NCBI RefSeq assembly: GCF_028649455.1
Contig: NZ_JAQSIO010000004.1
Span: 1-64,000 of the forward strand
DNA length: 64,000 nt
Direction: 5' to 3'
Source of the DNA: Curvibacter microcysteis
GTDB lineage: Bacteria; Pseudomonadota; Gammaproteobacteria; Burkholderiales; Burkholderiaceae_C
Shown: positions 9,548 to 19,019 of the stretch, piece after piece
Numbering within the stretch: the first letter of the stretch is position 1
Layout of the letters: each line of letters starts with the position of its first letter
Notes under the pieces: generated by a model
Seen by the model: only the letters and a program-made list of their open reading frames with translations
What the model was told of the DNA's origin: nothing
Database searches by the model: none
Position numbers and translations under genes: made by a program

Positions 9548-9826
9548 TCACTTGGGGCAGGCTTCAGGGCGGCCCGCCAGCGGCAGCGGGCATTGATTGA
9601 CGTCCACAGGGGAGCGTGCAAGCACCGTGGTCAAGCCACTGGACACCATCGCGCAAAGCCAAAAGGCAAAGAAAGACAGGGTGTAGACGCCTTGACGCGA
9701 CAAGCTCAAGGGGTGCCCCAGCCAGGTCAGATCGCTGGGATCGACCACGGCGAACACCAGCATTTCAAGCACACCGGCCACCAAAAAGGCGGGCCAAACA
9801 ATCCACATGAGGCGTTGACTCAGCAT
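9548..9826 (-). CDS. Small membrane protein at end of cco cluster
   Basis: A 92-residue protein with two predicted membrane helices, around residues 8-30 and 48-68. I do not recognise a named family. It begins about 60 bp downstream of ccoH on the same strand, so it is probably the last gene of the ccoG-ccoH unit. Small unannotated membrane proteins are often found at this place in related cbb3 clusters, which makes a role in oxidase assembly or stability possible but unproven. Confidence 0.7.
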   Translation of the reverse strand: MLSQRLMWIVWPAFLVAGVLEMLVFAVVDPSDLTWLGHPLSLSRQGVYTLSFFAFWLCAMVSSGLTTVLARSPVDVNQCPLPLAGRPEACPK

Positions 9827-9885
9827 GGCGTATCTCCTTGTTGTGTCAGCCCATCCTAGTCGCCCAGGGCAGGAAAGTTAAGCGT

Positions 9886-10182
9886 TCAACGCTTGGGTTC
9901 GGGAATGTCCTGAGCCGGGGTGGCGGCGTGGTTGCGCCCCTGCAAGGCAGGCAGCATGGCTTTGGGCGCCACATCGGGCAGGCTGCGGTTGATTTCGATG
10001 CCGCGCTTGTAATAGTCGTCGGCCACCACCGGGTCGGGCATGCGAATCGCCAGCCACAGGGTGACGAAGCCCGCCACCACGACCACCGCAGGGCCTGAGA
10101 TGAGCAACCAGACATGGCCGAAACGCCACCAGGGGCGCGGGGACGTGGCCGCTTTCGCAGCCGGGTGTTGCGGGGTGTTCAT
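9886..10182 (-). CDS. ccoH: FixH/CcoH cbb3 oxidase assembly protein
   Basis: A 98-residue protein of the FixH family. It has one membrane anchor (about residues 20-45), then a short periplasmic domain with MPDPVVADDYYKRGIEIN. The YYKxGxxIN pattern is characteristic of FixH. CcoH takes part in maturation of cbb3 oxidase and stays bound to it in species where it has been studied. Start chosen at ATG 10182, 12 nt after the ccoG stop; a TTG further upstream would overlap ccoG and is less likely. Confidence 0.88.
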   Translation of the reverse strand: MNTPQHPAAKAATSPRPWWRFGHVWLLISGPAVVVVAGFVTLWLAIRMPDPVVADDYYKRGIEINRSLPDVAPKAMLPALQGRNHAATPAQDIPEPKR

Positions 10183-10193
10183 TGTTCTATCCT

Positions 10194-11633
10194 TCAACGG
10201 GGAACCAGAAATACAGACTTCTCAGATACATGGGCCTGGCCTTGCAGGTCAGCCACACCAAAGTACACCGGATGAGAGCCTTCGGACGCAGATCCGTAAG
10301 CAATTTGCAGGCGCACCGGCACCCAACGCGATTCGGCCGGCCCCACATCGAACTGCTGCTCGGACACCACCTCCAAGCCCTCCAGCCCAGAGGCTGTGAT
10401 GCGGTAGGACTGGGTCTTTTCGGTGGCGTTCATGACCTGCAGTCGGTAAACGTTCTCCAGCTTGCCACCGGCCACGATGCGCGACAAAGCGGCGCGGTCA
10501 CGCACCACATCCACCTTGAGCGGGGTGCGCAACACCAGGCTGACCAGCATGCCCACGGTCAGCAACAGCAACACCGTGCCATACAGCAGGGTGCGCGGGC
10601 GGAACACGCGCTTGATGATTTCAGGGCGCCCCCACTTCTGGGTCACCGCGTTCTGGGTGGAATAACGAATCAAACCCCGGGGGTAGTTCATTTTGTCCAT
10701 CACCGTGTCGCACACGTCGACACAGGCGCCGCAACCGATGCATTCGTACTGCAGTCCCTCTCGGATATCAATGCCGGTGGGGCACACCTGCACACACAGA
10801 CTGCAATCCACACAGGACCCCAAGCCCAGTTGGGCGGGATCGGCCTTGCGTGAGCGCGAGCCACGCGGGTCGCCTCGCGCCTCGTCGTAGGTGACGATCA
10901 AGGTGTCCTTGTCGAACATGGCGCTTTGGAAACGCGCATAGGGGCACATGTACTTGCAGACCTGCTCACGCATGAAGCCGGCGTTGCCATAGGTGGCGAA
11001 ACCATAGAACAAGACCCAGAACAGCTCCCAGCCACCCATGTGGGTTTGCAAAAAGGCCATGCCCAAGTCCCGAACCGGCGAGAAGTAGCCCACAAAGGTG
11101 AAGCCGGTCCAAACTGACAAGGTCAGCCACACAATGTGCTTGAAGCTGCGTTTGACCAGCTTTTCCAGCGACATGGGCGCCCCGTCCAAACGCAAACGCG
11201 CTTGCCGGTCGCCTTCTATGTGGTGTTCGATCCAGAGAAAAATCTCGGTGTAGACGGTTTGCGGACAGGCATAACCGCACCACAAACGCCCAGCCACCGC
11301 GGTGAACAAAAACAGCGCCAAAGCCGAAATGACCAGCAAGCCCGTCAGGTAGATGAAGTCCTGCGGGTAGAGCACCAGGCCAAAGATGTAGAAGCGCCGC
11401 GCCTCCAGGTCAAACAGCACGGCTTGACGCTGCCCCCACTCCAGCCAGGGCAGGCCATAAAAAATCAGTTGGGTGAAGATCACCAGCGCCCAGCGCCATT
11501 TGGAGAAAAAGCCGCTGACCGAACGGGGGTGGATCTTCTGCTGCGCTGCGTAGAGCGACACCATGTCCGGCTCATCGTCGGCCACAGGCACGATGGGAAT
11601 GACTTTCCGGCTGTCAGTCGATGTGGGTTCCAA
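10194..11633 (-). CDS. ccoG: CcoG/RdxA iron-sulfur membrane protein
   Basis: A membrane-bound polyferredoxin of the CcoG (FixG, RdxA) family, needed for copper delivery to cbb3 oxidase, probably as a cupric reductase. It has several membrane helices, a CGYACPQTVY motif and two ferredoxin clusters, CVDCSLCVQVCPTGID and CIGCGACVDVC. A C-terminal Ig-like domain (FixG_C) ends the protein. The start is uncertain: no ATG gives the expected N-terminus. I prefer TTG at 11633 (479 residues, LEPTSTDSRKVIPIVP), because the longer frame from 11702 would run through the terminator of ccoP. Confidence 0.92.
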   Translation of the reverse strand: MEPTSTDSRKVIPIVPVADDEPDMVSLYAAQQKIHPRSVSGFFSKWRWALVIFTQLIFYGLPWLEWGQRQAVLFDLEARRFYIFGLVLYPQDFIYLTGLLVISALALFLFTAVAGRLWCGYACPQTVYTEIFLWIEHHIEGDRQARLRLDGAPMSLEKLVKRSFKHIVWLTLSVWTGFTFVGYFSPVRDLGMAFLQTHMGGWELFWVLFYGFATYGNAGFMREQVCKYMCPYARFQSAMFDKDTLIVTYDEARGDPRGSRSRKADPAQLGLGSCVDCSLCVQVCPTGIDIREGLQYECIGCGACVDVCDTVMDKMNYPRGLIRYSTQNAVTQKWGRPEIIKRVFRPRTLLYGTVLLLLTVGMLVSLVLRTPLKVDVVRDRAALSRIVAGGKLENVYRLQVMNATEKTQSYRITASGLEGLEVVSEQQFDVGPAESRWVPVRLQIAYGSASEGSHPVYFGVADLQGQAHVSEKSVFLVPR

Positions 11634-11681
11634 GCTGCTGTCCCCGCTGAATATCTGGCACTGCGAACACGATTGAAAAAG

Positions 11682-11717
11682 AAAAAGCCGTCCGGACGTC
11701 AATCAGCGCCCGGACGG
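11682..11717 (-). terminator. Rho-independent terminator after ccoP
   Basis: Read on the minus strand, CCGTCCGG (11717-11710) pairs with CCGGACGG (11695-11688) and is followed by a run of T residues. It lies about 15 bp past the ccoP stop. It should separate the ccoNOQP transcript from ccoG, and it argues against translation of ccoG from the upstream TTG at 11702. Confidence 0.85.
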
Positions 11718-11732
11718 ATTCAGGCGCAAGCC

Positions 11733-12656
11733 TTACTGGGCACGCTTGGCGGGTGCCTGGTTGTTGGACAAGCCCCACACATAGGATGCCAGCACATGGA
11801 TTTGTGCAGCCGTCAGCTTTTCAGCCTGGGCCGGCATCTGGTTGGTCTTGCCGTTGTTGATGATGTTGATGATCGCCGCCTCACCCCAACCATGCAGCCA
11901 GATGTCGTCGGTCAGGTTGGCCGAGCCCAAGGCCTGGTTGCCCTTGCCGTCCGCACCGTGGCAGGCAGCGCAAGCACCAAACTTGGCCTTGCCCAAGGAA
12001 GCGCGCAGCGAGTCGTGCGGGCTGCCCGACAGGCTCAGCACGTAGTTGGCGACGTTCTTCACATCGTCAGCCGTGCCCACCGCTGCGGCCATTGGAGGCA
12101 TGTTGCCCATGCGGCCTGCCGTCAAGGTCTCAGTGATCTTCTCGGGCGTACCGCCATGCAGCCAATCGCCATCGGTCAGGTTCGGGAAGCCCTTGCTGCC
12201 GCGTGCGTCAGAGCCGTGGCATTGAGCGCAGTTGTTCATGAACAGGCGCTCACCAATGGCGGTGGCTTGCGGGTCCTTGGAGACCTCTTCCACCTTCATG
12301 CCCGTGAAACGCGCATAGAGGGGCTCGAGCTCTTGGTTGGCCTTGGCGATTTCCTTGTCGTACTCGCCGCTGGTCGACCAGCCCAGCTTGCCGGCAAAGT
12401 TGCCCAGGCCTGGGTAGAAGGCCAGGTAGCTCAGACCAAAAATCACCGTGATGATGAACAGCCCCACCCACCACAGGGGCAGTGGGTTGTTCATTTCGGT
12501 AAGGTCGCCGTCCCAGACGTGGCCCGTGGTGTTGTCGCTTGTGGCGACGACCTTCTTGCGGGACGCGATCCACAACAGCAGCAAGCAGGCAATGATGCCC
12601 CCGAGCGTGATGGCGGTGACGTATACCGACCAGAAGTTGCTTGTGAAGTCACTCAT
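11733..12656 (-). CDS. ccoP: cbb3 cytochrome oxidase di-haem subunit III
   Basis: A 307-residue membrane-anchored di-haem cytochrome c that passes electrons into cbb3 oxidase. Two hydrophobic segments at the N-terminus (about residues 9-29 and 57-78) are followed by two CXXCH haem sites, CAQCH and CAACH. Each is paired with a later methionine ligand region (MGNMPPM, NQMPAQ). Gene order ccoN-O-Q-P with short gaps marks a single operon. Confidence 0.96.
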   Translation of the reverse strand: MSDFTSNFWSVYVTAITLGGIIACLLLLWIASRKKVVATSDNTTGHVWDGDLTEMNNPLPLWWVGLFIITVIFGLSYLAFYPGLGNFAGKLGWSTSGEYDKEIAKANQELEPLYARFTGMKVEEVSKDPQATAIGERLFMNNCAQCHGSDARGSKGFPNLTDGDWLHGGTPEKITETLTAGRMGNMPPMAAAVGTADDVKNVANYVLSLSGSPHDSLRASLGKAKFGACAACHGADGKGNQALGSANLTDDIWLHGWGEAAIINIINNGKTNQMPAQAEKLTAAQIHVLASYVWGLSNNQAPAKRAQ

Positions 12657-12676
12657 GGTGCTCTCTCGTTCTGTGT

Positions 12677-12814
12677 TCAGTCTTGTTCAAAAGGAAGCTG
12701 GGCAGCCTCCTGGAAACCAGCCGCATTGCGACGCGAGAATGCCCAAGCGATGATGCCGATGAAGGTCACAAAGCAGGCCAACGTCGCCACGACGCGAAGG
12801 GTGGTGATGTCCAT
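12677..12814 (-). CDS. ccoQ: cbb3 oxidase small subunit CcoQ
   Basis: A 45-residue single-span protein, MDITTLRVVATLACFVTFIG and so on, ending QLPFEQD. Its size, one membrane helix, tail rich in Asn/Ala/Gln/Glu and place between ccoO and ccoP identify it as CcoQ, which stabilises CcoP in the complex. It starts 9 bp after ccoO and ends 20 bp before ccoP. Confidence 0.9.
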   Translation of the reverse strand: MDITTLRVVATLACFVTFIGIIAWAFSRRNAAGFQEAAQLPFEQD

Positions 12815-12823
12815 GGCAGCTCC

Positions 12824-13453
12824 TTACTTGAGCGCACGGCCCAGGGATTGCAGGTAGGCGACCAGAGCGTCTTGCTCGGTCTTGCCCTTGACCTCATCAG
12901 CACCTTGAGCAATTTGCTCGTCGGTGTAAGGCACGCCCACAGTGCGCAGGGCCTTCATGCGAGGCGCCACCACGGAGGGATCCACCACCGCCTTGTCCAG
13001 CCAGGAATAGGCCGGCATGTTGGACTCGGGCACCACGTCACGCGGGTTGTTCAAGTGGATGCGATGCCATTCATCGCTGTACTTGCCACCTACACGGTGC
13101 AGGTCAGGACCGGTGCGCTTGCTGCCCCATTGGAAGGGGTGGTCGTACACGAACTCACCCGCCACCGAGTAATGGCCATAGCGCAGGGTTTCAGCGCGGA
13201 AGGGACGAATCATCTGCGAATGGCAGTTGTAGCAACCCTCGCGGATATAGACGTCGCGGCCCACCAATTGCAGCGCGGTGTAGGGCTGCACGCCCTTGAC
13301 GGGCTCGGTGGTGGACTTTTGAAAGAACAGCGGCACGATTTCCACCATGCCACCCACCGCGATCACCAGCAAGATCAAAACGATCATCAGGAAGTTGCTG
13401 GTTTCAATCTTCTCGTGAGAGAAGGTGCTGGGCGTGTTGTTGTGTTGACTCAT
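12824..13453 (-). CDS. ccoO: cbb3 cytochrome oxidase mono-haem subunit II
   Basis: A 209-residue membrane-anchored cytochrome c. After an N-terminal anchor (about residues 20-42) comes the haem site CYNCH within [20 protein letters not shown], a stretch diagnostic of CcoO. Start chosen at ATG 13453, which lies 11 bp past the ccoN stop and is preceded by GGAGAG. The frame is open further upstream but overlaps ccoN. Confidence 0.96.
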   Translation of the reverse strand: MSQHNNTPSTFSHEKIETSNFLMIVLILLVIAVGGMVEIVPLFFQKSTTEPVKGVQPYTALQLVGRDVYIREGCYNCHSQMIRPFRAETLRYGHYSVAGEFVYDHPFQWGSKRTGPDLHRVGGKYSDEWHRIHLNNPRDVVPESNMPAYSWLDKAVVDPSVVAPRMKALRTVGVPYTDEQIAQGADEVKGKTEQDALVAYLQSLGRALK

Positions 13454-13464
13454 GGTTTCTCTCC

Positions 13465-14901
13465 TCAAGCGTGGGCCGTCACTGCGGGCACAGCCGTGTC
13501 CACCGAGCGACCCGAGATGGCCGTCATCCAGACGTTCCAGGCCATGACGATCATGCCGCCGAGGTACAGCAAGCCACCCGCCACACGGATCACATAGAAC
13601 GGGAAGGTCGCCTTCACGCTTTCGACAAAGGTGTAGGTCAGGGTGCCGTCGGGGTTGATGGCACGCCACATCAGACCTTGCATCACACCGGCAATCCACA
13701 TCGCAGCGATGTACAGCACGATGCCGATGGTGGCCGTCCAGAAGTGGACTTCAATGGCCTTGACCGAGTACATGGACTTCTGACCGAACAGGCGCGGCAC
13801 CAGGTAGTACAGCGAACCCATGGAGATCAGACCCACCCAGCCCAGGGCGCCCGAGTGCACGTGGCCCACGGTCCAGTCGGTGTAATGGCTCAGGGCGTTG
13901 ACGGTCTTGATGGACATCATCGGGCCCTCGAAGGTGCTCATGCCGTAGAAGGACAGGGACACGATCAGGAAACGCAGCACGGGGTCGTCACGCAGCTTGT
14001 GCCAGGCGCCCGACAGGGTCATGATGCCGTTGATCATGCCGCCCCAGCTGGGGGCCAGGAGGATCAGCGAGAAGACCATGCCCACGGACTGGGTCCAGTC
14101 CGGCAACGCGGTGTAGTGCAGGTGGTGAGGACCCGCCCACATGTAGGTGAAGATCAGCGCCCAGAAGTGGACGATGGACAGGCGGTATGAGTACACCGGA
14201 CGGCCTGCCTGCTTGGGGATGAAGTAGTACATCATGCCCAGGAAGCCTGCGGTCAAGAAGAAGCCCACCGCGTTGTGGCCGTACCACCACTGCACCATGG
14301 CGTCCTGCACACCGGCGTAAGCCGAGTAGGACTTCATGAAGCCGGCCGGCACTTCAGCGCTGTTGACCAGGTGAAGAATTGCCACCGCCAGGATGAAGGC
14401 GCCGTAGAACCAGTTGGCCACATAGATGTGCTTGACCTTGCGCGTGCCGACCGTGCCAAAGAACACGATGGTATACGAGACCCAGACCAGGGTGATCAGG
14501 ATGTCGATGGGCCATTCGAGCTCAGCGTATTCCTTGCCCGTGGTGTAACCCAGCGGCAGGCTGATCGCCGCTGCCAAAATCACCAGCTGCCAACCCCAGA
14601 AGGTGAAGGCCGCCAGGGGCGCTGCGAACAGCCGGGTCTGGCATGTGCGCTGCACCACGTAATAGCTGGTCGCGAACAGCGCACAGCCACCAAAGGCAAA
14701 GATCACGGCATTCGTGTGCAGCGGACGCAAGCGCCCGTAGCTGAGCCATGGAATGCCAAAGTTGAGTTCGGGCCAAGCCAGTTGGGACGCGATGACCACG
14801 CCGACCAACATACCGACCACCCCCCACACCACCGCCATGATTGAGAACTGCCTGACGACGGTGTCGTTGTACAGGGCAGCTTGTGTATTGGATGATTTCA
14901 T
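13465..14901 (-). CDS. ccoN: cbb3 cytochrome oxidase catalytic subunit I
   Basis: A 478-residue polytopic haem-copper oxidase subunit. It reduces oxygen to water with high affinity and pumps protons. The expected histidine ligands are seen in [14 protein letters not shown] (low-spin haem), [18 protein letters not shown] (CuB/active-site region), [11 protein letters not shown] (the CuB histidine pair) and [12 protein letters not shown] near the C-terminal part. First gene of the ccoNOQP operon, with an FNR-type box centred 59 bp upstream. Confidence 0.97.
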   Translation of the reverse strand: MKSSNTQAALYNDTVVRQFSIMAVVWGVVGMLVGVVIASQLAWPELNFGIPWLSYGRLRPLHTNAVIFAFGGCALFATSYYVVQRTCQTRLFAAPLAAFTFWGWQLVILAAAISLPLGYTTGKEYAELEWPIDILITLVWVSYTIVFFGTVGTRKVKHIYVANWFYGAFILAVAILHLVNSAEVPAGFMKSYSAYAGVQDAMVQWWYGHNAVGFFLTAGFLGMMYYFIPKQAGRPVYSYRLSIVHFWALIFTYMWAGPHHLHYTALPDWTQSVGMVFSLILLAPSWGGMINGIMTLSGAWHKLRDDPVLRFLIVSLSFYGMSTFEGPMMSIKTVNALSHYTDWTVGHVHSGALGWVGLISMGSLYYLVPRLFGQKSMYSVKAIEVHFWTATIGIVLYIAAMWIAGVMQGLMWRAINPDGTLTYTFVESVKATFPFYVIRVAGGLLYLGGMIVMAWNVWMTAISGRSVDTAVPAVTAHA

Positions 14902-14953
14902 CGATTACCTCTAAGTTGCTATCCGAGTGTCAGAGTGAAAGCGCACAGACGCA

Positions 14954-14967
14954 TTGACGCACGTCAA
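14954..14967. promoter_or_regulatory. FNR-like box upstream of ccoN
   Basis: TTGAC GCAC GTCAA is a perfect palindrome differing from the FNR consensus only at the inner base of each half. It is centred 59 bp upstream of ccoN and overlaps the last codon and stop of ccoS. Microaerobic activation of ccoNOQP by FNR/Anr is the usual arrangement. Confidence 0.75.
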
Positions 14968-15101
14968 TCGTTCCTGAGAATGCGCTCGCCCTCTTGCTCC
15001 ACCCCCTCAAATTGCCCGTGGTAAATGGACCACCACAAGCCCCCCAAAATCAACAACACGAGAGCGACCGAGAGGGGAATCAGCAGAAAAAGAATGTCCA
15101 T
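14964..15101 (-). CDS. ccoS: cbb3 oxidase maturation protein CcoS
   Basis: A 45-residue protein, MDILFLLIPLSVALVLLILG then WWSIYHGQFEGVEQEGERIL. One N-terminal membrane helix and the conserved GQFEDLE-like segment (here GQFEGVEQEGERIL) identify CcoS, needed for haem and copper insertion into CcoN. Its start overlaps the ccoI stop by one base (TGATG), so translation is probably coupled. Confidence 0.92.
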   Translation of the reverse strand: MDILFLLIPLSVALVLLILGGLWWSIYHGQFEGVEQEGERILRND

Positions 15102-17482
15102 CAGGTGCTCCGCAAAGACGGAAAAGCCAGCGACAGGCGGGCTGCATTGAGCACCACCCACAAAGAACTCATGGCCATGCCCAAACCAGCCAACCAAGCA
15201 GGCAACAGGCCCATGACGGCCAGCGGCACACACACCGCGTTGTAGGCCGCAGCCCAGCACAGGTTTTGCCGCACCACCGACAGGGTGCGGCGCGCCAGGG
15301 CGATGGTCTCGGGGATGCGCGTCAGCTGCCCCCCCATGACCACAAAATCAGAACGCGAGCGGGCCAGCGGCACCGCCTGGCCAAAGGCAAAGGAGACATG
15401 GGCGCCCGCCAGCACAGGCCCGTCATTGAGGCCATCCCCCACCATGGCTACCTGGTGCCCGGATTGCTGGGCCATGCGCAAGCGGTCCAACTTGTCGGCG
15501 GGGGTGCAGCCCCCCGACACCTGTTCGATGCCCAAGGCCGTCCCAACACGCTGCGCGGCGGCTTGGCGGTCTCCGGAAAGCAAGGCCACCGACACCCCCA
15601 GGTCCTTCAGCCCCTGAATCGCCGCCAAGGCATCAGCGCGCACGTCTTCTTGCAAATCGAAGCTGGCCAACCAGCCTTCGTCATCCGCCAGATGAACCTG
15701 GGCCGAGGCCTGCGACTGAGCCCCACCCGCCACATCCTCCGGCAGGTGACACCAGCGCGCCGACCCCAGACGCAAGCGGTGGACCTGGGCGTCAGGCCCC
15801 TGCCAGTCGCCCTCCAGCCCTTGGCCGGGGACTTCATGCACAGCGCGCAACCCGACCCCAGACGCTGTGGCTTGACGCTGCAAGGCACGCGACACCGGGT
15901 GCAAGGAGTGAGACGCCAGGGCGCTGGCCAGGGAGCGCGCACGATCAACATCGAATCCCTCACGAACGCGCCAGCCGGTCACTGCCATGCCGTCCTGGGT
16001 GAGCGTCCCGGTCTTGTCAAAGACCACCTGGTCCACCGCGGCCAAAGCCTCCAGGCCCTGCAGGTTGCGCACCAGCACACCGCGGCGCGCCAGCGCACCC
16101 GCCGCCGCCAACATGGCCGCAGGCGTGGCCAGCGACAAGGCACAAGGGCAGGTCACAATCAGCACCGCCACCGCCACCATCAGGGCCCGCCCCGGGTCCA
16201 CGGACCACCAATAGGCAGCGGCCAAACCGGCTGCCACCAGAACCGACAGCAAAAAAGGACGCGCCCAGCGATCGGCCAAGACCGCCAGGCGCGGCTTGTC
16301 CATCGAGGCCCGCTCCATCAACGCGACGATCTCAGCAAAGCGGGTTGACGCGCCCAGTCGCTGCACCAGGACCAGCACGGGGGCGGTCAAGTTGTGGCTG
16401 CCGGCCGTGACCACGCTGCCCAGACCATGCCAAACTGGGCTGGATTCACCGGTCAGCAAGGCCTCATCGACCTGGGTCTGCCCCTCAATGACCTCGCCGT
16501 CCGCAGGGAAGCCCTCGCCCGGCAGCACCCGGACCACATCCCCCAAGACAAGACGACGCACCGCCACGCGCTCAAAGGAGCCGTCGGCCTGCCGCCGCTC
16601 GACGCTGTCGGGCATGCGGTTCATCAAGGCCTCCAGCGCGCCAGCCGTGCGGTCACGCAGGCGCAACTCAAACCAGCGCCCCGTCAGCAGGAAAAACACA
16701 AACATGGTCAACGAGTCGTAGTAGACCTCGTGACCCAAGATGCCCGCCGGGTCGAAGGTGGCGCCTGAGCTGACCACAAAAGTCACCGCCATGCCCAAGG
16801 CCACAGGCAGATCCATGCTGATGCGGCGCTGGCGCACGTCCCGCCAGGCGCTGGCGAAGAAGGGGCTGCAGGCAAAGATCATGACAGGCAGTGTCAAAAC
16901 CCAGGAGGCCCAGCGCAGCAACTGCGCCATGTCCTCGGTCATGTCCCCCGGGGTGGAGACATAGGCCGGCCACGCGTACATCATGACCTGCATCATGCAA
17001 AAGCCTGCGACGCCCATGCGCCACAAAGCGCGGCGTTGCTCGCGCTGGCGCAGCTCGGCATGGAAGGCATCCCGTGCAGGCAACGCCTGGTAACCAGCCG
17101 CCTCCACGGCGCGGACCCAGGCCGACGGCAAGACATGGTCGGGGTGCCACACCACGCGGGCCCGCCGCGTGGCCGCGTTGACCTGGGCATCCGTGACGCC
17201 TGGCACCTCCAGCAAAGCCTGCTCGATGGTCAAGGCACAAGCGGCACAGTGCATGCCTTCCAGCACCACCTGCGATTCCCAAGGCCCAGCCCGCAAAGCC
17301 GAGTCGGCAGACACGGCATCCAGGGGGCCATCGGCTGACACGGGATGACCAAAAAAAGTCCACTCCTGCGGATCGTCCAGCAGGCTCAAACGCTCTGCGG
17401 CCTTGCTCACGGCGGGATCCGACGCAGCCGACGGCGCCAGCAAATCCGCATGACCGATGGACAAAGAAGGTGCAGGGTTCAT
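15101..17482 (-). CDS. ccoI: Copper-translocating P-type ATPase for cbb3 oxidase
   Basis: A P1B-type ATPase of the CcoI/FixI group that supplies copper for cbb3 oxidase. It has an N-terminal metal-binding domain (EGMHCAACAL), eight membrane helices with the CPC ion motif (VTCPCALSLATP), the phosphorylation loop DKTGTLTQDG, TGES and GDGLNDGPVLAGA. Start chosen at ATG 17482 (793 residues). The ATG at 17503 would lie only 14 bp from the FNR box and leave no room for a promoter. Confidence 0.95.
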   Translation of the reverse strand: MNPAPSLSIGHADLLAPSAASDPAVSKAAERLSLLDDPQEWTFFGHPVSADGPLDAVSADSALRAGPWESQVVLEGMHCAACALTIEQALLEVPGVTDAQVNAATRRARVVWHPDHVLPSAWVRAVEAAGYQALPARDAFHAELRQREQRRALWRMGVAGFCMMQVMMYAWPAYVSTPGDMTEDMAQLLRWASWVLTLPVMIFACSPFFASAWRDVRQRRISMDLPVALGMAVTFVVSSGATFDPAGILGHEVYYDSLTMFVFFLLTGRWFELRLRDRTAGALEALMNRMPDSVERRQADGSFERVAVRRLVLGDVVRVLPGEGFPADGEVIEGQTQVDEALLTGESSPVWHGLGSVVTAGSHNLTAPVLVLVQRLGASTRFAEIVALMERASMDKPRLAVLADRWARPFLLSVLVAAGLAAAYWWSVDPGRALMVAVAVLIVTCPCALSLATPAAMLAAAGALARRGVLVRNLQGLEALAAVDQVVFDKTGTLTQDGMAVTGWRVREGFDVDRARSLASALASHSLHPVSRALQRQATASGVGLRAVHEVPGQGLEGDWQGPDAQVHRLRLGSARWCHLPEDVAGGAQSQASAQVHLADDEGWLASFDLQEDVRADALAAIQGLKDLGVSVALLSGDRQAAAQRVGTALGIEQVSGGCTPADKLDRLRMAQQSGHQVAMVGDGLNDGPVLAGAHVSFAFGQAVPLARSRSDFVVMGGQLTRIPETIALARRTLSVVRQNLCWAAAYNAVCVPLAVMGLLPAWLAGLGMAMSSLWVVLNAARLSLAFPSLRST

Positions 17483-17517
17483 GGTCGTGAGCCTAACCTT
17501 CATTCTGCGCTTGCTGC

Positions 17518-17531
17518 TTGATGCAGATCAA
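17518..17531. promoter_or_regulatory. FNR box between ccoI and uspA
   Basis: TTGAT GCAG ATCAA matches the FNR consensus exactly. It is centred about 62 bp before uspA, a good distance for activation. It is only about 42 bp before the preferred ccoI start, which would make a ccoI transcript nearly leaderless if the site acts at -41.5. Confidence 0.82.
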
Positions 17532-17586
17532 GGCTCTCAGGCCAGCGATCGCTAACCTGAAGGCTTAACAGTTCAAGGAGATCTTC

Positions 17587-18030
17587 ATGTACAAACGCAT
17601 TCTCGTGGCCACCGACGGTTCCAAGTTGTCGCAAAAGGCCGTTAAGTCTGGCATTGAACTGGCAAGTCTTGTTGGCGCCGAGTTGGTCGCGGTGAAGGTG
17701 GTCCCGCGTTACCCGCAAAGCTACTTTGAAGGCTCGGTCCCGTTGAGCGTGGACGAGGTGGGCCGCATTGAAAAAGAATGGTCCGACCACGGGCAGGCCG
17801 TGGTGGATGCAGTCAAGGCCGCCGCTGTCGAACAAGGTCTCAAAGCCAAGGCCGTGGTGGTCAAGTCTGACCTGATCGCCGAGGCGGTGCTGGCGGCCGC
17901 CAAGAAGCACAAATGCGACTTGATCATCATGGCCTCACACGGCCGCCGTGGCCTCAAGCGCCTGCTGCTGGGCAGCGAAACCCAGCAGGTGCTGACGCAC
18001 TCCACCATCCCGGTCCTGGTGCTGCGCTAA
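17587..18030 (+). CDS. Universal stress protein, UspA family
   Basis: A 147-residue single-domain Usp with an N-terminal MYKRILVATDGSKLSQKAV and the nucleotide-binding loop MASHGRRGLKRLLLGSET (G-2x-G-9x-G-S/T), so it should bind ATP. AAGGAG lies 7 nt before the start. The perfect FNR box upstream suggests induction at low oxygen, as known for Usp genes in FNR/Anr regulons of other proteobacteria. Confidence 0.93.
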   Translation: MYKRILVATDGSKLSQKAVKSGIELASLVGAELVAVKVVPRYPQSYFEGSVPLSVDEVGRIEKEWSDHGQAVVDAVKAAAVEQGLKAKAVVVKSDLIAEAVLAAAKKHKCDLIIMASHGRRGLKRLLLGSETQQVLTHSTIPVLVLR

Positions 18031-18060
18031 GCCGGCCCGCCCTGCCACGCCGGCCCCTCA

Positions 18061-18588
18061 TCAGGGGTAGCTGCCATGGCAGGTGGCGGGCAGGTAGCGC
18101 CTTTCCATCGTGGTCCCGCCTGCAATCGGCAGGCCGGCCCGTGAACCGCAGGCCCAACCATCCAGGGACTGCCCGCCACCGGTGGCACCAACAAAGGCTT
18201 TGTAGACCATGGCGTCGCTGCTGCCGGAGCTGACCACTGGGGTGAAGGTCAGCACATTGTTGGTCCCCAGCGACGACAAGGTGGCAGGGTTGGCCGTGAC
18301 TTGAACCATCCCATTGCCATCCACACTGACCTTGGCGACGTACTTGGACAACTGATCAGTGCAAGCCTGCTTCAGCGCGTCCTCCACATTGGCGCTGGAG
18401 GCGGTCTGTATGACCTCGCTGACCGAGGTTCGACACGCTGTGGCGGCCATGATCACCTCGGACACCTTGGCCCGCACGGTGTAGTCGCGGTAGGCTGGCA
18501 GCGCGACTGCCGCCAGGATGCCGATGACGGCGACAACGATCATCAGTTCGATCAGGGTGAAGCCGCTTTGCGCGGTGCGTTTTGACAT
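18061..18588 (-). CDS. pilA: Type IV major-type prepilin
   Basis: A 175-residue prepilin. The short leader MSKRTAQSG ends at the PilD cleavage site [11 protein letters not shown], with the conserved Glu at mature position 5 and a hydrophobic helix after it. A C-terminal cysteine pair (WACGS and ATCHG) forms the usual disulfide loop. A very strong ribosome site (AAAGGAGGT) lies just upstream, fitting an abundant structural subunit. The pilA name is a family-level call, since several prepilins may exist in the genome. Confidence 0.85.
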   Translation of the reverse strand: MSKRTAQSGFTLIELMIVVAVIGILAAVALPAYRDYTVRAKVSEVIMAATACRTSVSEVIQTASSANVEDALKQACTDQLSKYVAKVSVDGNGMVQVTANPATLSSLGTNNVLTFTPVVSSGSSDAMVYKAFVGATGGGQSLDGWACGSRAGLPIAGGTTMERRYLPATCHGSYP

Positions 18589-19019
18589 GGTGACCTCCTT
18601 TGAATTGACTTGAACAGGCCCGGCGGAACGACTCCCCCGGACAGCTCAAGCTAAAGGTGGCCACCGAAAAAAACCAGCAGGCTTTGTAAGCACGTCACGC
18701 CAACCGCCCAGCCACCCCAAAGGCCGATCAAGGGATGCAAGCGCAGCGATCACCTCAGGGCAGGCCTCCTCCACCCCATGTCTGTTCAGCGAACATTTCT
18801 GATCGAAACAACACTCAATCTATAACAGCGCTCAAGAGACGCGCACTTGCGACTGTTACGAACACCAGCGCCAGCCCCTCCGCCAACGCATTCAAAACGA
18901 ACGAAATTGGGACGAAAAAAAACCTGCCGAAGCAGGTTTTTCGCCAGCGGGTCTGGGCGCCCAATGCCCGCCCCTGACGGGGCGGTACAGCACCCCAAGC
19001 CCTGAGGCCGGCCTCCCGA
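18589..19019. other. Gene-free region upstream of pilin and downstream of acs
   Basis: About 430 bases with no convincing gene. It should carry the pilin promoter on the minus strand (no clear sigma54 -24/-12 pair was found) and holds the acs terminator at 18915-18941. Confidence 0.6.
18915..18941 (-). terminator. Terminator downstream of acs
   Basis: CCTGC (18923-18927) pairs with GCAGG (18932-18936) around a CGAA loop, extended by A and T runs on each side. On the minus strand the hairpin is followed by eight T residues. It lies about 80 bp past the acs stop. Confidence 0.82.
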
